From Candidatus Dojkabacteria bacterium (GTDB lineage Bacteria > Patescibacteriota > Dojkabacteria > SC72), in assembly GCA_011620305.1 (NCBI GenBank), contig WOZL01000068.1, positions 1 through 9,260 of the forward strand: a DNA stretch of 9,260 bases, written 5' to 3'. The notes beneath the pieces were generated by a model that worked only from the letters and a program-made list of their open reading frames with translations, did no database searches and had not been told where the DNA came from. Of this stretch, positions 6,989 through 9,260 are shown one piece after another. Made by a program: the position numbers and the translations under genes. The number at the start of each line of letters is the position of its first letter. Within the stretch, counting starts at the first letter, position 1.

Positions 6989-8398
6989 ATGAAAATCAAG
7001 TTTTGTGGTGCGGCTCGTACAGTAACAGGATCTTGCTACTTAGTAGATACAGGAGAAGTAAGGTTTCTGGTAGATTGTGGCGCTTTTCAAGGATATGATG
7101 TAGAAGGGAAAAATAAGGAGCCATTTCCATTTGATCCTGCATCAATAGATTACGTGTTTCTTACTCATGCTCACTATGACCACTGTGGTAGATTGCCTAA
7201 ACTGGTAAAAGAGGGCTTTCATGGAAGGATAATATCTACTCAACCAACAAGAGATTTATCCAAAATAGTTCTACTTGATTCAGCAAAGTTGCAAAGAGAA
7301 GAGTATGAAAGATTTCAAGTTAAAGCTAAAAATGCTAGTAATATAACAGACGCTGTTATCACAGCAAATTCTCCTATGTACTCTGAAACAGACGTAGATG
7401 CTACTTTGGAGTTTTTTGAAATATACCCATATGGTAACTCTGTTAAGTTAAAAGATGGAATGGAGTTTAGAATGAGAGATGCAGGTCACATACTAGGTTC
7501 TTCTATGATGGAATTTTGGGTTAAAACAGAAGCAGGAAGAAGTAGAAAGCTTGTATTCTCAGGAGATATTGGACAACCAGGAGCTAGAATAATTAAGGAC
7601 CCTGATTATGTGAGAGATGCTGACTATGTCATTTGTGAATCTACATACGGTAATAGATTGCACAAGAGTAAAGATGAGACAGTATTAGAACTATTATCAA
7701 TACTTAAACAAGCTCAAGAGGATGGAGGAAATATTTTAATTCCTTCTTTTGCAATTGAAAGAACTCAAGAAATTCTCTATGAGATGAATCTCTTTATCGA
7801 AAACAAACTTTTAGAAGGGTTAGAGGTATATCTTGATAGCCCGATGGCTTCAAGAGCAACAGAGGTCTTTAAGATGTATCCCAATTTTTACGATGAAGAT
7901 GCAAGGAGGTTGTTAGAAAAAGGGGATGACCCATTCGAATTCCCAGGGTTTAAAATTACAGAGTCTAGTGATGAATCAAAGAGGTTGATCAATAAGCATG
8001 GAGTAGTAATAATTGCAGGAAGTGGTATGTGTACAGGTGGAAGGATTCTTCATCATTTAAAGAATAATATTGAGAATCCAAAAACACATATTGTGATTGT
8101 AGGATATCAGGTAGAAGGAACTTTAGGTCGACAGTTAGTAGAAAATGAACCTACAGTAAGAATATTTGGTAAGGAGTATGAACTGAACGCTAAAGTACAT
8201 ACTTTAGGAGGTTTTTCTGCTCATGCTGATCAAAGAGACTTAAGATACTGGTTAAGAGGTTTTGGGCACTCTCCAAAACAGGTATTCTTAACACATGGTG
8301 ATAAAGAAATCTCTATTGGCTTTTCCACAAACATTAAAGCTGAGCTTAAATTAGATGTCCAAGTCCCAGAGATGGATGAGGAATTTGAACTAAAATAG
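6989..8398 (+). CDS. metallo-beta-lactamase/beta-CASP RNase (YSH1/CPSF-like)
   Basis: This 469-residue protein has every signature of an RNA-processing beta-CASP nuclease. Metallo-beta-lactamase motifs are D29 in LVDCG, HAHYDH (60-65) which binds two zinc ions, H167 in AGHILG, and D193 in SGDIG. Beta-CASP motif A is E217 in ESTYG, motif B is the histidine pair in GGRILHHL (350-357), and motif C is H412 in FSAHAD (409-414). Histidine in motif C is the RNA-specific form; DNA-acting relatives have valine. LTHGD (434-438) lies in the C-terminal RMMBL part. Length and order fit the bacterial and archaeal COG1236 group related to CPSF-73, which act as endo- or 5'-3' exonucleases. It lacks the long C-terminal domain of RNase J. 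It is cytoplasmic, with no signal peptide. The next gene begins 1 bp after its TAG stop, so the two are almost certainly co-transcribed. The exact RNA target is unknown. Confidence 0.93.
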   Translation: MKIKFCGAARTVTGSCYLVDTGEVRFLVDCGAFQGYDVEGKNKEPFPFDPASIDYVFLTHAHYDHCGRLPKLVKEGFHGRIISTQPTRDLSKIVLLDSAKLQREEYERFQVKAKNASNITDAVITANSPMYSETDVDATLEFFEIYPYGNSVKLKDGMEFRMRDAGHILGSSMMEFWVKTEAGRSRKLVFSGDIGQPGARIIKDPDYVRDADYVICESTYGNRLHKSKDETVLELLSILKQAQEDGGNILIPSFAIERTQEILYEMNLFIENKLLEGLEVYLDSPMASRATEVFKMYPNFYDEDARRLLEKGDDPFEFPGFKITESSDESKRLINKHGVVIIAGSGMCTGGRILHHLKNNIENPKTHIVIVGYQVEGTLGRQLVENEPTVRIFGKEYELNAKVHTLGGFSAHADQRDLRYWLRGFGHSPKQVFLTHGDKEISIGFSTNIKAELKLDVQVPEMDEEFELK

Positions 8399-8399
8399 T

Positions 8400-9260
8400 A
8401 TGAAATATCCAAAAGAAGTTGAACAATTGCATAAAGAGATAAAGGAGATAAAGATACAGGGCGCAACCAATGTTGCTATATCTACATTTAAGGGTATGAA
8501 AAGTGCTCTAAGGACAGGTTACAGTAAAAGTGGAAACCTACTTAAAGATATAGTTGATGTAGGTAAATATCTAGCATATGCTCGACCTAATGAACCCTTA
8601 GCTCAAAATGGGGTGCTATATGTTGAACATTTCTTTAAGGAAAGAGGAGGACTGAATCTTCCTATACCAGAAAAGAAAGAACTTATCTCAAACCTTTGTG
8701 ATGAGTATTTACACGACCTTGAATCTAGCAAGCATAGGATAGATGAGTTAAATTCTCCGCAGCTTAAATATATTGACCATATATTAACGCACTGTCACTC
8801 TTCAACTGCTGTAAGACTCATTCAGGGTATAGCTAGAGGGGACGATGACTTTACAGCAGTATGTACAGAAACAAGACCAAGATATCAGGGTAGAATTACA
8901 GCTAAGGAGCTTCTAAATGCCGGTATAGATACAACCTTGGTAGTAGATAGTGCAGCAGAGTCATTTGTAATTGGAAGAGGTAGCAGACCAGTTTCTGTAG
9001 TGTTTATAGGTTGTGACGCAATCACTATGAAAGGATACTGTATAAACAAGATTGGTAGTTGGGGAATTGCTATGGCAGCTTACCAAAGTAGTAAGCCCAT
9101 ATACGTTGTAGCTTCACTATTAAAGGTTGATCATGATACAGCTCATCAGGATATAAGAATAGAGATTAGGGAGGATAAAGAGCTTTGGGAGGATGCTCCA
9201 AAAGGTTTGGAGATGTATAACCCTGCTTTTGAAGTTGTAGATGCTGGTCTTATAACAGGG
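8400..9260 (+). CDS. ribose-1,5-bisphosphate isomerase, eIF2B alpha/beta/delta family, 3' end cut by window
   Basis: I translated this by hand: 287 codons, open to the window edge. Motifs run in family order: QGATNVAIST (20-29), THCHSSTAV (130-138), ETRPRYQGR (157-165), DSA (183-185), GCDAI (204-208) and NKIGSWGIAMAA (216-227). In archaeal ribose-1,5-bisphosphate isomerase the catalytic pair is a cysteine and an aspartate, corresponding here to C132 in HCHS and D206 in GCDAI; both are kept. The enzyme converts ribose-1,5-bisphosphate to ribulose-1,5-bisphosphate, between AMP phosphorylase and RuBisCO in the archaeal-type AMP salvage pathway, also known in Patescibacteria. Methylthioribose-1-phosphate isomerase is a paralog and less likely: I do not see its G-C-D-R-I-x-x-N-G-D form. 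Family length of about 310-330 residues suggests only 25-40 are missing. ATG at 8400 follows the previous stop by 1 bp with no Shine-Dalgarno sequence, pointing to coupled translation. Confidence 0.85.
   Translation, partial: MKYPKEVEQLHKEIKEIKIQGATNVAISTFKGMKSALRTGYSKSGNLLKDIVDVGKYLAYARPNEPLAQNGVLYVEHFFKERGGLNLPIPEKKELISNLCDEYLHDLESSKHRIDELNSPQLKYIDHILTHCHSSTAVRLIQGIARGDDDFTAVCTETRPRYQGRITAKELLNAGIDTTLVVDSAAESFVIGRGSRPVSVVFIGCDAITMKGYCINKIGSWGIAMAAYQSSKPIYVVASLLKVDHDTAHQDIRIEIREDKELWEDAPKGLEMYNPAFEVVDAGLITG

Noticed and set aside
6989..8398. RNase Z, RNase J or glyoxalase II as identity of the metallo-beta-lactamase protein
   Set aside because: The beta-CASP insert with motifs A, B and C rules out RNase Z and glyoxalase II; the length and absence of the RNase J C-terminal domain favour the YSH1/CPSF-like group.
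8400..9260. Methylthioribose-1-phosphate isomerase (MtnA)
   Set aside because: It is from the same superfamily, but the motif around D206 (GCDAITMKG) and the short N-terminal part fit the ribose-1,5-bisphosphate isomerase group better; the call remains open until a tree is made.

Overview
The window is an AT-rich, gene-dense piece of a bacterial genome that most resembles the candidate phyla radiation (Patescibacteria). This is inferred from three things: short or overlapping gene junctions, start codons without Shine-Dalgarno sequences, and an archaeal-type ribose-1,5-bisphosphate isomerase homolog in an otherwise bacterial gene set. A more precise lineage (Dojkabacteria, Microgenomates and others) cannot be read from this sequence alone. 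UGA appears to be a normal stop: it ends the gene at 4409-5542 in an ATGA overlap, and no other gene has an in-frame TGA. The UGA-to-glycine code of Gracilibacteria/SR1 is therefore unlikely.

Layout. On the minus strand, the window edge cuts an AI-2E/PerM-type membrane protein whose start is at 706. A roughly 105-bp divergent spacer follows, with a good promoter (TGGAAA, 17 bp, TATAAT) for a tRNA-Ser(UGA) gene. All seven remaining genes are on the plus strand, with gaps of 41 bp or less: a Nudix hydrolase starting 17 nt after the tRNA CCA end; a DedA/VTT membrane protein; a 789-residue tandem glycosyltransferase; a secreted protein of unknown function; a CCA-adding/poly(A) polymerase-type nucleotidyltransferase with an HD domain; a metallo-beta-lactamase/beta-CASP RNase; and the start of an eIF2B-like ribose-1,5-bisphosphate isomerase, cut by the right edge.

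How the genes may work together. Two functional blocks are visible. The first (1391-5542) is envelope-related: a DedA-type lipid-carrier or lipid transporter, a membrane glycosyltransferase with two catalytic domains, and an exported beta-rich protein. The second (5539-9260) concerns RNA: a 3'-end nucleotidyltransferase, a beta-CASP RNase, and an enzyme of the AMP-to-RuBisCO salvage pathway. The second block suggests that RNA breakdown may feed nucleotide salvage. This is a hypothesis from gene order, not something the sequence proves. No mobile element, CRISPR array or long repeat was seen, and no gene-free stretch exceeds about 110 bp.
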